Source of the DNA: Oscillospiraceae bacterium | GTDB taxonomy: Bacteria; Bacillota; Clostridia; Oscillospirales; Oscillospiraceae | DNA length: 58,036 nucleotides | Assembly (NCBI GenBank): GCA_009776445.1 | Contig: WRNV01000005.1 | Span: 1 to 58,036 of the forward strand | Reading direction: 5' to 3' | Shown here: positions 20,307-29,183 of the stretch, piece after piece | How the letters are laid out: the number at the start of each line of letters is the position of its first letter | Position numbering within the stretch: the first letter of the stretch is position 1 | The notes under the pieces: generated by a model | What the model was told of the DNA's origin: nothing | What the model saw: the letters and a program-made list of their open reading frames with translations, nothing else | Database searches by the model: none | Made by a program: the position numbers and the translations under genes

Positions 20307-21323
20307 TTACTCGGTTTTCATACGTGTTACTATTGACTCAAGATGGCTGGAAATATTCGTTTCCGCTGCTTTTGCCGCTTGGCGCACTGCATTGCTTATC
20401 GCCTCCGCGTCTGACGAACCATGGGCTTTTATAACAGGCTTGGTTATTCCAAGCAGAGCCGTGCCGCCTATGCTGTCCGGACTCATTTTAGCTTTCAGCT
20501 CAGACATGCTTTTTTTAATAATGACAGCGGAGAATTTTGACCTCCAGTTGTTGCTAAAAATTGTTTTAAGTTCAGATATAATCAGCGAAGCCATGCCTTC
20601 CAGTGATTTTAGGAGTACATTCCCCGTAAATCCGTCGCAAACAAGCACATCGCAGGCCCCTTTCATCGCGTCCTTCGCCTCTATATTGCCAACGAAATTG
20701 ATCAGCCCTTCCTGGTCGGCCTTTTCCAGCAATGTATAGGTTTCCAGTTGCAGCGGTGTGCCTTTCGTCCGCTCAACACCATTATTGAGTAAGCCGACGC
20801 GCGGCGTTTTGAGCATAAGTACATCTTCGGCGTAAATGGAACCCATAAAAGCAAACTGATATAGGTATTCCGCCGTACACTCCGAGTTGGCGCCGCAATC
20901 GACCAGAACGAACCCTCCGTTTGTGTTTGGGATAACCGGAGCTAAGGCGGCTCTTCTGACCCCACGTACGCGCTTTACAATCAGCGTCGCGCCTGATAAA
21001 ATGGCGCCCGTGCTTCCGGCTGATACAAGCGCGTCGCCTCGCCCGTCCCGCAAAAGTCCAAACGCTACGGCGAGGGACGAATCTTTTTTTAGCCGCACCG
21101 CGTTTGCCGGATCGTCGTTCATATCGATCACTTCCGACGCGTCAACTATTTCAATGCCACGCGGAAGCTCCCCAAGGCCCATCCCCTCAATGACCCTAAG
21201 GATATCCTCTCCCCTACCGCACAATACAATTTCAACACCTGATTCATTTGCCGCGCGAAGCGCGCCACTAACTATCTCTCCAGGAGCCTTGTCCCCACCC
21301 ATAGCGTCTACAATTATTTTCAT
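20307..21323 (-). CDS. plsX: Phosphate acyltransferase PlsX
   Basis: PlsX turns acyl-ACP into acyl-phosphate, the first step of phospholipid synthesis in Gram-positives. The 338-residue protein begins with the family signature MKIIVDAMGGDKAPGE and contains SAGSTGA and DCGANSE. The ATG at 21323 has GAGGAGGG upstream, which removes an unlikely six-residue extension. The gene lies 14 bases after trmFO and 120 bases before acpP, its substrate carrier, and is probably co-transcribed with trmFO and topA. Confidence 0.97.
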   Translation of the reverse strand: MKIIVDAMGGDKAPGEIVSGALRAANESGVEIVLCGRGEDILRVIEGMGLGELPRGIEIVDASEVIDMNDDPANAVRLKKDSSLAVAFGLLRDGRGDALVSAGSTGAILSGATLIVKRVRGVRRAALAPVIPNTNGGFVLVDCGANSECTAEYLYQFAFMGSIYAEDVLMLKTPRVGLLNNGVERTKGTPLQLETYTLLEKADQEGLINFVGNIEAKDAMKGACDVLVCDGFTGNVLLKSLEGMASLIISELKTIFSNNWRSKFSAVIIKKSMSELKAKMSPDSIGGTALLGITKPVIKAHGSSDAEAISNAVRQAAKAAETNISSHLESIVTRMKTE

Positions 21324-21337
21324 ATAGGCCCTCCTCT

Positions 21338-22666
21338 TCAAACATTACTATCATTTCCATGCTTCATTCCTTCAATTATTGATAGTGATCGTAAGGCAAT
21401 CGTCATATTCCTATTATGTTTGCCTTTTACTACGTTGTCAAGGGGTTCAATTAGTCCAAAGTTTATATTCATAGGCTGGAAATCCGCGATCGCCCCGCCT
21501 GATGTGTATAAAGCAAGGGAGCCGATCGCCGTTTTGCCCGGAAAATCCGCCGGAGACATGTTTTTAAGTTCGCGCGCCGTTTCTATTCCTGTCAGTAACC
21601 CTGACGACGCGGATTCGACATATCCTTCGACGCCCGTTATTTGTCCGGCAAACCTGATACGCGGGTCATTTCGTAGCCGATTATATCTATCGAGCAGTTT
21701 CGGTGAATCAAGGTAAGTGTTACGGTGCATAACTCCATATCGGACATATTCAGCCTCCTGCAACGCTGGGATCATCGAAAACACGCGCTTTTGTTCAGAA
21801 AACTTAAGGTGGGTCTGAAAGCCAACGACATTATACAGCGTCCCCTCGGTATTGTCTTTTCGCAATTGGACTACGGCAAAAGGCGTTTTGCCGCTCTTTG
21901 GGTCAGGCAAACCGACAGGTTTGAGAGGGCCGTGCCTCAAGGTATCCTCGCCACGCCTTGCCAGAACTTCAACGGGAACGCAACCTTCGAACACCAGGTT
22001 GTCTTCAAAACCATGTATTTCCGCTTCTTTCGCAATTGCCAGCTCGACTTGGAACGCTTTGTATTCATCACGGTCCATTGGGCAGTTAATATAGTCAGCG
22101 CCGCCCTTGTTATAGCGCGAGCCAAAAAACGCGCTCTCCATATCGACGCTCCCGAACGTTACTATTGGCGCTGCGGAATCGAAAAAGCTCAACATCTTTG
22201 CGTCAGGAAGCGCACAGGCTAGTTTTTCAGCCAGCTTGTCCGACGTCAGCGGGCCGGTTGCGACGACAACTACGCCATCCGGTATGTAAGCCATCTCCCG
22301 CTCTGTGACCGTAATATTCGCGTGGCTCTTGATCAAGCCGGTCACCATAGACGCGAATTGGGCCCGATCGACTGCCAATGCGCTTCCGGCTGGAACACGG
22401 TTTTCGTCAGCGCACTTTATCACTAAGCTACCAAGTCTGCGCATTTCCTCTTTTAACAGACCAACGGCGTTAGTAAGTTCATTACCGCGAAATGAATTTG
22501 AACACACTAGTTCCGCGAAATCAGGCGAAACGTGCGCGGGCGACATCGCTTGTGGTTTCATCTCAACGAGATCTACTTGGATACCTCTTTGGGCAAGTTG
22601 CCACGCAGCCTCACAGCCCGCGAGGCCCGCGCCTATAATTGTGACTTTCTCACCGGATATTATCAC
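21338..22666 (-). CDS. trmFO: Folate-dependent tRNA (uracil-54-C5)-methyltransferase TrmFO
   Basis: This flavoprotein methylates U54 in the T loop of tRNA using methylenetetrahydrofolate and FADH2. The 442-residue protein opens with the FAD-binding motif GAGLAGCEAAWQLA and has the family segments SNSFRGN and YTSGGAIADFQPMNINFGL. Its start overlaps the topA stop by four bases. topA-trmFO pairing is standard in Bacillota. Confidence 0.97.
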   Translation of the reverse strand: MIISGEKVTIIGAGLAGCEAAWQLAQRGIQVDLVEMKPQAMSPAHVSPDFAELVCSNSFRGNELTNAVGLLKEEMRRLGSLVIKCADENRVPAGSALAVDRAQFASMVTGLIKSHANITVTEREMAYIPDGVVVVATGPLTSDKLAEKLACALPDAKMLSFFDSAAPIVTFGSVDMESAFFGSRYNKGGADYINCPMDRDEYKAFQVELAIAKEAEIHGFEDNLVFEGCVPVEVLARRGEDTLRHGPLKPVGLPDPKSGKTPFAVVQLRKDNTEGTLYNVVGFQTHLKFSEQKRVFSMIPALQEAEYVRYGVMHRNTYLDSPKLLDRYNRLRNDPRIRFAGQITGVEGYVESASSGLLTGIETARELKNMSPADFPGKTAIGSLALYTSGGAIADFQPMNINFGLIEPLDNVVKGKHNRNMTIALRSLSIIEGMKHGNDSNV

Positions 22667-25086
22667 TCATTATCGCCCTTCAGCTCTTTTTGCGTCACAG
22701 CCTTGCCTGTGGAGACAGTCTTCTTGGTTGTAGTCTTCTTGACTGAAGTCTTCGTGGCTGAATCTTTCGTAGTTGAATCTTTTGTAGCTGGGGTTTTCGT
22801 AGCTGGGGTTTTTTTAGCTGATGTTTTTTTAGCTGATGTTTTAGTAGCAGTAGTTTTAGTGGCTGTAGTCTTTGCTGTTTCCGCCTTTTTTGTCTCCGTC
22901 TTTTTTGTTGAGGAATTCGCAGCCTTTTTCGGTTCAGTGGCGGCGTTTTCTCCTGATGTGGATTCCTCCGGTTTCTTTTTATAACCACGCTTGTCCTCAG
23001 GCAGGAAATTCTTGCAGCTTTCATTGGCGCAGAATGGTTTCCGAAACCCTCTGCCCGATGTTTTAAACATAGTCTTCCCGCATTCCGTGCAGTTATCCGC
23101 GACAGGGACGTTCCATGTTAAAAACCCGCATTCTTTTAGCTTTTCGCACGCATAGTACGTATAACCATTTTTCGACGTCCGTTTAAGTATGCGTAGCCCA
23201 CAATTTGGACATTTTCCTGGCATCTCTACAACAATGGGTTTTGTAAAATTGCATTCCGGATACCCGGGGCACGCGAGGAATCTGCCAAAACGACCGCTTT
23301 TTATCACGAGCTGACGTCCGCAGTTGTCGCAAATCTCGTCTGATATCTCATCGGGAACTTTTATACGCTCGCCCTCGAGAGCGGTTTCAGCATTATCCAA
23401 CGACTCTTTAAACCCGCCGTAAAACCCGCTGAGAACGGATTTCCAGTCGTCCTTTCCCTTTTCGACGCTATCTAGTAATTCCTCCATACGCGCCGTAAAC
23501 TTCAAGTCGACAATATCGGCGAACCGTTCAATCATAAGGTCGGTCACCACCCCGCCAAGAGGCGTCGGCCTGAGGGACTTGCCTTCCTTAACGACATACT
23601 CGCGATCTAGAATCGTCGATATTGTTGGGGCATAGGTGCTTGGGCGGCCGATGCCCGTAACTTCCATCGCCTTGATCAGCGTCGCTTCCGTATAACGGGC
23701 AGGCGGCTGCGTGAACTTTTGCTCTTCGTTTATCTCGCCAAGATCCAGCGGATCCCCGTTTTTCAACTCCGGTAGCGGCGACTGTTTTTGCTCCTTTTCA
23801 TCGTCGTGGATTTCCTCATATATAGCGGTAAACCCCGGGAAGATAATATTCGAATGGGTCGCTCTGAAAACATGACCGGCAGAAATCGTGTCTACAGTAA
23901 TACTATCATATATTGCAGCAGCCATTTGACTCGCGACAAAACGGCTCCATATCAATCGGTAAAGCTTAAATTGCTCAGGTGTGACGCTGCTTTTCACGCG
24001 ATCTGGAGTTAACATGACGTTACTGGGGCGTATTGCCTCGTGCGCGTCTTGAGCGTTGCTTTTTGTCTTGTATATATTCGGCGAGCTGGGATAGTAATTA
24101 TTTCCAAAAGTCTTTATAATATAATCCTTCGTGTCTTGCCTGGCTTCGTCGGATATACGCAACGAATCGGTTCTCATATATGTTATAAGGCCGACTGCTC
24201 CCTCGCCTTCAATATTTACGCCTTCATAGAGCTGCTGCGCGATCGACATCGACCTACGCGGCGTCATGCCCAGCCTACTTGAAGCGTCTTGCTGGAGCGT
24301 CGAGGTAATGAACGGCGGGGACGCAAACCGTTTCTTGTCGGCGCGTTTGACCGAGAATACCGAAAAAGGCGCTGAGCTGATAGCATCGACAATTGCCCTA
24401 ACCTCGGCTTCACTTGTCAATTCCAGCTTTTTTTCTTCATTGCCGTAATACGCGGCGCTAAAGGATCCGGATCTGTCCGGCAGGTTCAAGACGACTCCGA
24501 GAAGCCAATATTCTTCGGGTATAAAACCTCGAATCTCATTTTCTTTATCCACAACCATCCTTGTAGCGACCGATTGTACGCGACCGGCTGATAGCCCTCG
24601 GCGGATTTTCTTCCAGAGTAGAGGGCTGAGCTTGTAGCCGACAATGCGATCGAGTACTCGCCTTGCCTGCTGAGCGTTTACAAGGTTCATATCTATCGCG
24701 CGGGGGTTTTCCACGCTCCCACGCACGACTTTCTGAGTTATTTCATTGAAGGAAACTCTGAACGCGCGCGAGTCAGACAAGTTCAGGAGTTCTTTCAAAT
24801 GCCAGGATATGGCTTCCCCTTCGCGGTCAGGGTCTGTTGCGAGAAAAACCTTTGAACTATTCTTAGCTGCCGCTTTCAGTTCCTTAATTGTATTCTCACG
24901 GCCCTTTACAGGCTGGTAATCAGGTATGAACCCATTATCGAGATCGACGCCCAACGTACTTTTTGGCAGGTCGCGCAAATGCCCCATGGACGCTGTGACT
25001 TTATAGCCGGCGCCGAGGTATTTCCCGATAGTTTTTGCCTTTGCGGGAGATTCAACTATTACCAGATTGTTCTTCTCCTTTGCCAT
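22663..25086 (-). CDS. topA: DNA topoisomerase I
   Basis: Topoisomerase I relaxes negative supercoils by single-strand passage. The 807-residue protein has the TOPRIM domain (VIVESPAKAKT at the start, ATDPDREGEA), the active-site tyrosine in GLITYMRTDS, and three C-terminal zinc ribbons (CDNCG...CPGYPEC, CPNCG...C, CTECG...C). The last 100 or so residues form a tail very rich in Lys, Thr and Ala with tandem five-residue repeats, described as a separate feature. Such basic tails bind DNA in other bacteria. Overlap with trmFO shows translational coupling. Confidence 0.98.
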   Translation of the reverse strand: MAKEKNNLVIVESPAKAKTIGKYLGAGYKVTASMGHLRDLPKSTLGVDLDNGFIPDYQPVKGRENTIKELKAAAKNSSKVFLATDPDREGEAISWHLKELLNLSDSRAFRVSFNEITQKVVRGSVENPRAIDMNLVNAQQARRVLDRIVGYKLSPLLWKKIRRGLSAGRVQSVATRMVVDKENEIRGFIPEEYWLLGVVLNLPDRSGSFSAAYYGNEEKKLELTSEAEVRAIVDAISSAPFSVFSVKRADKKRFASPPFITSTLQQDASSRLGMTPRRSMSIAQQLYEGVNIEGEGAVGLITYMRTDSLRISDEARQDTKDYIIKTFGNNYYPSSPNIYKTKSNAQDAHEAIRPSNVMLTPDRVKSSVTPEQFKLYRLIWSRFVASQMAAAIYDSITVDTISAGHVFRATHSNIIFPGFTAIYEEIHDDEKEQKQSPLPELKNGDPLDLGEINEEQKFTQPPARYTEATLIKAMEVTGIGRPSTYAPTISTILDREYVVKEGKSLRPTPLGGVVTDLMIERFADIVDLKFTARMEELLDSVEKGKDDWKSVLSGFYGGFKESLDNAETALEGERIKVPDEISDEICDNCGRQLVIKSGRFGRFLACPGYPECNFTKPIVVEMPGKCPNCGLRILKRTSKNGYTYYACEKLKECGFLTWNVPVADNCTECGKTMFKTSGRGFRKPFCANESCKNFLPEDKRGYKKKPEESTSGENAATEPKKAANSSTKKTETKKAETAKTTATKTTATKTSAKKTSAKKTPATKTPATKDSTTKDSATKTSVKKTTTKKTVSTGKAVTQKELKGDNE
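22725..22875 (-). repeat. 15-bp tandem array coding for the TopA basic tail
   Basis: About ten units of 15 bases code for pentapeptides such as TATKT, SAKKT and PATKT. Neighbouring units come in identical or near-identical pairs (TATKT twice, SAKKT twice, PATKT/PATKD, STTKD/SATKD-like), which points to recent slippage or unequal crossing-over. The reading frame is kept because the unit is a multiple of three. The array length may differ between strains. Confidence 0.85.
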
Positions 25087-25138
25087 AAAAGCTAAACCTC
25101 ACAATTATATCCATTATACATGCGCAACCGGCGCATGT

Positions 25139-26389
25139 TTATGTGTTTTTTGATATTTTCCACTTTCCGTATCCTTCGCGCTCGATAAAACCGCCGATTT
25201 CCAGCATAGTGAGGGCGGTTAAAGTCTGAGAGGTTGAAAGGCCTGAGTTAATTGTTATATCGTCTACATGCATTACAGCGGCTCCAATCGTCTCGGCGAC
25301 TGTTTTTTCGTCTCCTGTTAACGCGCTTAGGATTATGCTTAAGTCAATATAATCTACAGCAGTTTTATTGTCAATCTCTATTTTATCATTTTTTTTGCTC
25401 TTGATACTATTGCGCTGATCTTTCTTCATGCTAAAATTTGAATTTGTTCGATATTCTCCTCCACCGGCAACAGTATCACAAGTATCTCCATTTGTATTGT
25501 CGTGTATTTTGTCTGGGAACAATTCGGCGTATTCGCTGACAATATCCTCTCCCGATAATATTGGGATAGCGCCTTCGCGCAGTAGCAGGTTCGAACCTTC
25601 GCAGCTCCTCATGTCGACGTTGCCGGGCAAGGTGAAAACATCGCGGCCTTGCTCAAGCGCCCTTGTCGCGGTTATAAGAGCCCCGCTCCTTATTGGAGCT
25701 TCGATTACTGTTACTCCAAGAGATAAACCGCTGATAATCCTGTTTCGGGCTGGAAAATTTGAGCGATAAGCCGGAGTTCCGGGCGGGTATTCGCTAACTA
25801 TCGCGCCGGCGCCGGCAACATCGTCAAACAGTTGCGCGTTCTTGAGCGGATACACCACGTCAATGCCGGAACCAATGACGCCTACGACGCGGCCTCCTCC
25901 GCGTAACGCCCCTCGCGCCGCTGCTGTATCAATGCCTTTCGCCAGGCCAGTAACGACCAGCAGCCCACGTTGGGCAAGCAGGAAGCCAATATTCTCCGCC
26001 GACATTATGCCATATGGCGTACAATCCCTTGTCCCAACAATGGCAACCGCAGCCTCCTCGTCAATAGCGGGCAGCTTTCCCCGCGCGTATAAGACGAGCG
26101 GGGGATCATATATGTTCCTTAACCTCTCGGGGTATTCGGCGTCTTGCAATGATATTACCTGATAATTGAGTTGCTGGCATTTCGCAAGTATTCTATTCGC
26201 GCCGTCAAGGCTTTTTTTTGATAGCTCGTGAAAATTCGCCGACATGACGTCACGCGCTTCCCTGTAGCGCGACGCATCGGCATTATACACATTTTCCGGC
26301 GATCCAAAGTGTTCAATAAGGCGCGACGCTATTACTGGGCCAACGCCGCTCGTTGTTGATAACCAGATCCAATACTTTAGATAGGACAT
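25139..26389 (-). CDS. dprA: DNA-processing protein DprA
   Basis: DprA loads RecA on single-stranded DNA taken up during transformation. The protein has 416 residues: an N-terminal SAM-like part, a Rossmann-like core with AIVGTRDCTPYG, TGLAKGIDTAA and GSGIDVVYP, a low-complexity linker near residues 320-345, and a C-terminal winged helix (DDITINSGLSTSQTLTALTMLEIGGFI). The ATG at 26389 has AGGTGG five bases upstream. It sits next to topA, as in many Bacillota, and complements the ComEA-like protein at the window's left end. Confidence 0.96.
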   Translation of the reverse strand: MSYLKYWIWLSTTSGVGPVIASRLIEHFGSPENVYNADASRYREARDVMSANFHELSKKSLDGANRILAKCQQLNYQVISLQDAEYPERLRNIYDPPLVLYARGKLPAIDEEAAVAIVGTRDCTPYGIMSAENIGFLLAQRGLLVVTGLAKGIDTAAARGALRGGGRVVGVIGSGIDVVYPLKNAQLFDDVAGAGAIVSEYPPGTPAYRSNFPARNRIISGLSLGVTVIEAPIRSGALITATRALEQGRDVFTLPGNVDMRSCEGSNLLLREGAIPILSGEDIVSEYAELFPDKIHDNTNGDTCDTVAGGGEYRTNSNFSMKKDQRNSIKSKKNDKIEIDNKTAVDYIDLSIILSALTGDEKTVAETIGAAVMHVDDITINSGLSTSQTLTALTMLEIGGFIEREGYGKWKISKNT

Positions 26390-26402
26390 CAATACCACCT
26401 AA

Positions 26403-26419
26403 CGTGGGCTGCACCCACG
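26403..26419. other. Short GC-rich hairpin upstream of dprA
   Basis: CGTGGG and CCCACG flank a five-base loop, 14 bases upstream of the dprA start and next to its ribosome site. It might influence dprA translation or be a small intergenic palindrome; there is no U-run. Confidence 0.4.
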
Positions 26420-26460
26420 ACCAAGCAATCACGACAGTGCCGCCACAGAACACTCAACAC

Positions 26461-27210
26461 TCATTTTTGTCGCGCTTCCCACATAATAATCGCGGCTGCG
26501 ACCGCAGCATTTAGCGATTGGCTCTCTGGAGCTATCGGTATAGTAGTTTTCTCGTCGCACAGCTCAAGGATATCCTCGCAAATGCCGTGTCCCTCGCTTC
26601 CTATTACGACAATAGCATCTTTATAATTAGTATCGTATACTTTACGGCAATCTTTACCTAGAGCGGCGGCAATAAATCTTATACCTTTTTTCTTTAACTC
26701 CGACAACTCGGATATGTTTACGTGCCGTGTATCCTGCCTAAACACCGCCCCCATTGAAGCTCGTATTGCTTTTGGATTATATGGATCCGCGCATCCTTCA
26801 TACATAAGTACGCTTCCCACGCAAAAAGCATCCGCCGTACGCATGATCGCCCCAATGTTCCCTGGATCCTGCACTCCGTCAAGCAGTATATAAGTTCCAT
26901 GCGAGATCCGCAGATCGCTCTTTCCCGTAAAAGCGCACGAAAATAGGACGTTTTGCGAATTTCTCAATGGTGACAACGAATCAATAAGCTCGCGTTCGGC
27001 ATAAAACACCTTAACACCAACAGGAAGCAGGAATGGCACGCTCGACGATGTTAATACTGTTTTTATTTTTGCGTTGCACGCTACAGCTTCTTCGAGCAGT
27101 TTAACACCGTCGCAAAGGAACTCGCCGCAGGATTCCCTATAGCTTTTGCTGGCGCCCAGTTCTTTCAAATGCCTACAAAGCGGGTTGCGTCTACTGGTTA
27201 TCCTTTCCAT
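26461..27210 (-). CDS. TrmH/SpoU-family RNA methyltransferase
   Basis: This is a SPOUT-class 2'-O-ribose methyltransferase of rRNA or tRNA. It has an N-terminal substrate-binding domain (SpoU_sub_bind-like, about 1-95) and the knotted catalytic domain with LDGVQDPGNIGAIMRTADAF, VVIGSEGHGI and PIAPESQSLNAAVAAAI, the three SPOUT motifs. The exact target nucleotide cannot be told. ATG 27210 is chosen because AAGGA lies 12 bases upstream; the in-frame ATG at 27222 directly touches that ribosome site. Confidence 0.92.
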   Translation of the reverse strand: MERITSRRNPLCRHLKELGASKSYRESCGEFLCDGVKLLEEAVACNAKIKTVLTSSSVPFLLPVGVKVFYAERELIDSLSPLRNSQNVLFSCAFTGKSDLRISHGTYILLDGVQDPGNIGAIMRTADAFCVGSVLMYEGCADPYNPKAIRASMGAVFRQDTRHVNISELSELKKKGIRFIAAALGKDCRKVYDTNYKDAIVVIGSEGHGICEDILELCDEKTTIPIAPESQSLNAAVAAAIIMWEARQK

Positions 27211-27244
27211 AACTGCGATCATTCCTTATTTATACTAGCGAGCG

Positions 27245-27271
27245 ATAAAAGCCGCTTGGTGCGGCTTTTAT
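27245..27271. terminator. Bidirectional-type terminator after greA
   Basis: ATAAAAGCCGC and GCGGCTTTTAT are perfect 11-bp arms around a five-base loop. On the minus strand the stem ends in a U-rich TTTTAT, so it should end the operon that finishes with greA. Confidence 0.8.
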
Positions 27272-27303
27272 ACTCGCGGTCGAAAATAAGCAAAATTAGT
27301 ACC

Positions 27304-27777
27304 TTAGTCAATGTTCAGTATCTTGAATTTTAGTATACCTGCTGGGGCGTCGATTTCAATAGTATCCCCTTTTTTCCGCTCCATCAAACCTTTGCCAAAT
27401 GGCGAGTCGTCAGATATTCTGCCTAGTATCGGGTCGGCTTCCTGCGAGCCAACAATTTCATAAACATCCTCTTCACCCAGTTCGAGGTCGAGGACAGTGA
27501 CTCTGCTACCAATACTGACACTATCGGTTTTTTCAGTAACCTTGACAATTTCGGCGTTTTCAACAAGGTTCTTGATCTCGGCGATTTTCGAATACAGCTT
27601 TCCCTGCTCTGTCTTCGCTTCGTCGTATTCGCTGTTTTCAGTCAGGTCGCCGAATGAACGCGCTTCTTTTATCTGTTGCGCGACTTCCTTTTCTCGGACT
27701 GTTTGCAGGAATACAAGCTCGTCTTTTAATTCCCTGAAACGTTCTTCGCTCATTTTAAACTTTGCTTCGTAAAACAT
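27304..27777 (-). CDS. greA: Transcription elongation factor GreA
   Basis: GreA rescues backtracked RNA polymerase by stimulating transcript cleavage. The 157-residue protein has the N-terminal coiled coil with the acidic tip in GDLTENSEYDEAK and the C-terminal FKBP-like domain with DDSPFGKGLM. The ATG at 27777 (AAGGA nine bases upstream) gives the normal length; the longer open frame to 27879 would run into the inserted mobile element and is not used. The element may have separated greA from the upstream S41 gene. Confidence 0.97.
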   Translation of the reverse strand: MFYEAKFKMSEERFRELKDELVFLQTVREKEVAQQIKEARSFGDLTENSEYDEAKTEQGKLYSKIAEIKNLVENAEIVKVTEKTDSVSIGSRVTVLDLELGEEDVYEIVGSQEADPILGRISDDSPFGKGLMERKKGDTIEIDAPAGILKFKILNID

Positions 27778-27804
27778 AGTTGATGATCCTTTCATAAAAC
27801 TTCC

Positions 27805-27948
27805 GTAACTGCTTAGAGGGTATCCAAAAAACTCGCAATGGTTACAGGCTCCGCACACAAGTTTTGGCAAATAGTACAAGTTTTCGCCGCTGTATCAGTG
27901 CGTTGCCTGTAACCAACCTGTGTTTTTGGATGCCATCTGAGCAGTAAA
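27805..27948. mobile_element. MITE-like palindromic element, copy A
   Basis: This 144-bp element is almost entirely an imperfect palindrome. Terminal arms run from GTAACTGCTTAG to the matching end CTGAGCAGTAAA. Internal paired blocks are ATCCAAAAA with TTTTTGGAT and GGTTACAGGC with GCCTGTAACC. It is bordered by AAACTTCC (27797-27804) and AAATTTCC (27949-27956), an 8-bp target duplication with one mismatch. The right duplication reaches into the stop codon of the S41 protease gene. No open frame of use is inside. Two more copies are at 38036 and 46505. Confidence 0.85.
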
Positions 27949-27955
27949 AAATTTC

Positions 27956-29155
27956 CTATGTAGTGAGCAGCTCCACCGCGCGAGAAAATTGCGGGTCGTC
28001 GCCCTTATCGAGATTTCCCGATCTGAAAAGCTCATACTCCTCATCAGTGAGGACTACCGTGTATTCAGGCGTCAAACCATTGATGTCATATAAGCTGACT
28101 CTGTTTTTTGTGAGGTATTGCCCTGTAGAAATATGAAGCGCCCCGCCGCCTGGTAAAATGTATGTCGACTGCATTCGGTTCTTGCCGCTTGTTTGTTCGC
28201 CTACAATTTTGGCGTAGTCGTATTCACCAAGAGTAGCGGCAAAGTATTCGGCAGCGCTGTATGAATTGTGATCTATTAGTACTACACACGGCATTTCGAT
28301 CGAATCCGAGTCGGATTCAATAATTGATTCATTGCCTTTATTGTCGCTTACAATGAAAATTTCTCCTTCAGGCAATAAATAATCAAGCATCTTTGTCATC
28401 TCTTCCACCCATCCGCCACCATTATTGCGAACGTCAAAGATAAAACCAACCGCGCCGCGCGCGATAAGTTCGTCAACCGCCGAAATAAAGCCATCGGCTG
28501 CACCTAGATCGAAGTTTGAGATATCGATATAGCCAATATCGCCGTCAAGCAATTCAAACGTTACAGGATCGACAAAAACATAATCGTAAACAACTGTGAT
28601 AACATCGATTGCCCCATCGTTATGCAATACCGTCAAATCTACCGTATCTCCAATATCGCGAATCAAGCGATCCCTCATGGCTTCAACAGTCTCACCTGTG
28701 ATGTCCACACCGTCTATGGCGATAATAACGTCTCCAGCTACAATACCTGCCGTTTCGGCGGCTGAGTTGCTATACACAGACCTCACGCCCATGCCACCGG
28801 TCTGTTCATCGGAAACGACGTTGACCCCTATACCGGCAAACCGGTTATTTGAGTCGTCAACAAAACTGGCATACTCGTCCGGGGTTAAATAATACGACCA
28901 ACCGTCGCCCAGCGATCCTACCGCTGCTCTCATCGCCATGGTCGTAACCGCGTCTTCATCGAACTGACCAATATACATATCATCGACGATCCTCAAAATC
29001 GCCGCGTAATCCTCTATAAAACCAAAGTGCTTCCCGAAATGCTTCTTTACAACATCATATGACCGCGCTAAAACAAGCGCAGTAACCAAGCACGCCAAGG
29101 CTGACATAATCACAGACAGCGCAAGTACAAATCTGAAAGAGTATTTTTTCTCCAT
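27956..29155 (-). CDS. S41-family carboxy-terminal processing peptidase
   Basis: This membrane-anchored serine protease (399 residues) has one N-terminal membrane helix (about 9-30), a PDZ domain (about 95-180, with GIGVNV and AGDVIIAIDG) and the S41 catalytic domain with the serine in NSYSAAEYFA and the lysine in TSGKNRMQ. CtpA-like proteases trim or activate secreted and wall-associated proteins. It follows an M23 hydrolase and ftsEX in the same operon, a typical Bacillota neighbourhood, and could process these wall enzymes. Mobile-element copy A is inserted at its stop codon. Confidence 0.95.
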   Translation of the reverse strand: MEKKYSFRFVLALSVIMSALACLVTALVLARSYDVVKKHFGKHFGFIEDYAAILRIVDDMYIGQFDEDAVTTMAMRAAVGSLGDGWSYYLTPDEYASFVDDSNNRFAGIGVNVVSDEQTGGMGVRSVYSNSAAETAGIVAGDVIIAIDGVDITGETVEAMRDRLIRDIGDTVDLTVLHNDGAIDVITVVYDYVFVDPVTFELLDGDIGYIDISNFDLGAADGFISAVDELIARGAVGFIFDVRNNGGGWVEEMTKMLDYLLPEGEIFIVSDNKGNESIIESDSDSIEMPCVVLIDHNSYSAAEYFAATLGEYDYAKIVGEQTSGKNRMQSTYILPGGGALHISTGQYLTKNRVSLYDINGLTPEYTVVLTDEEYELFRSGNLDKGDDPQFSRAVELLTT

Positions 29156-29183
29156 TTAACCTACATATCCAATAACAAAGGTA

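Noticed and set aside
27778..27879. N-terminal extension of GreA
   Set aside because: It would be encoded by the mobile element and is absent from the GreA family; a good ribosome site precedes the internal ATG.
27805..27948. Riboswitch or T-box leader for greA
   Set aside because: The same sequence occurs at two unrelated sites with 8-bp target duplications, which marks it as a mobile element.
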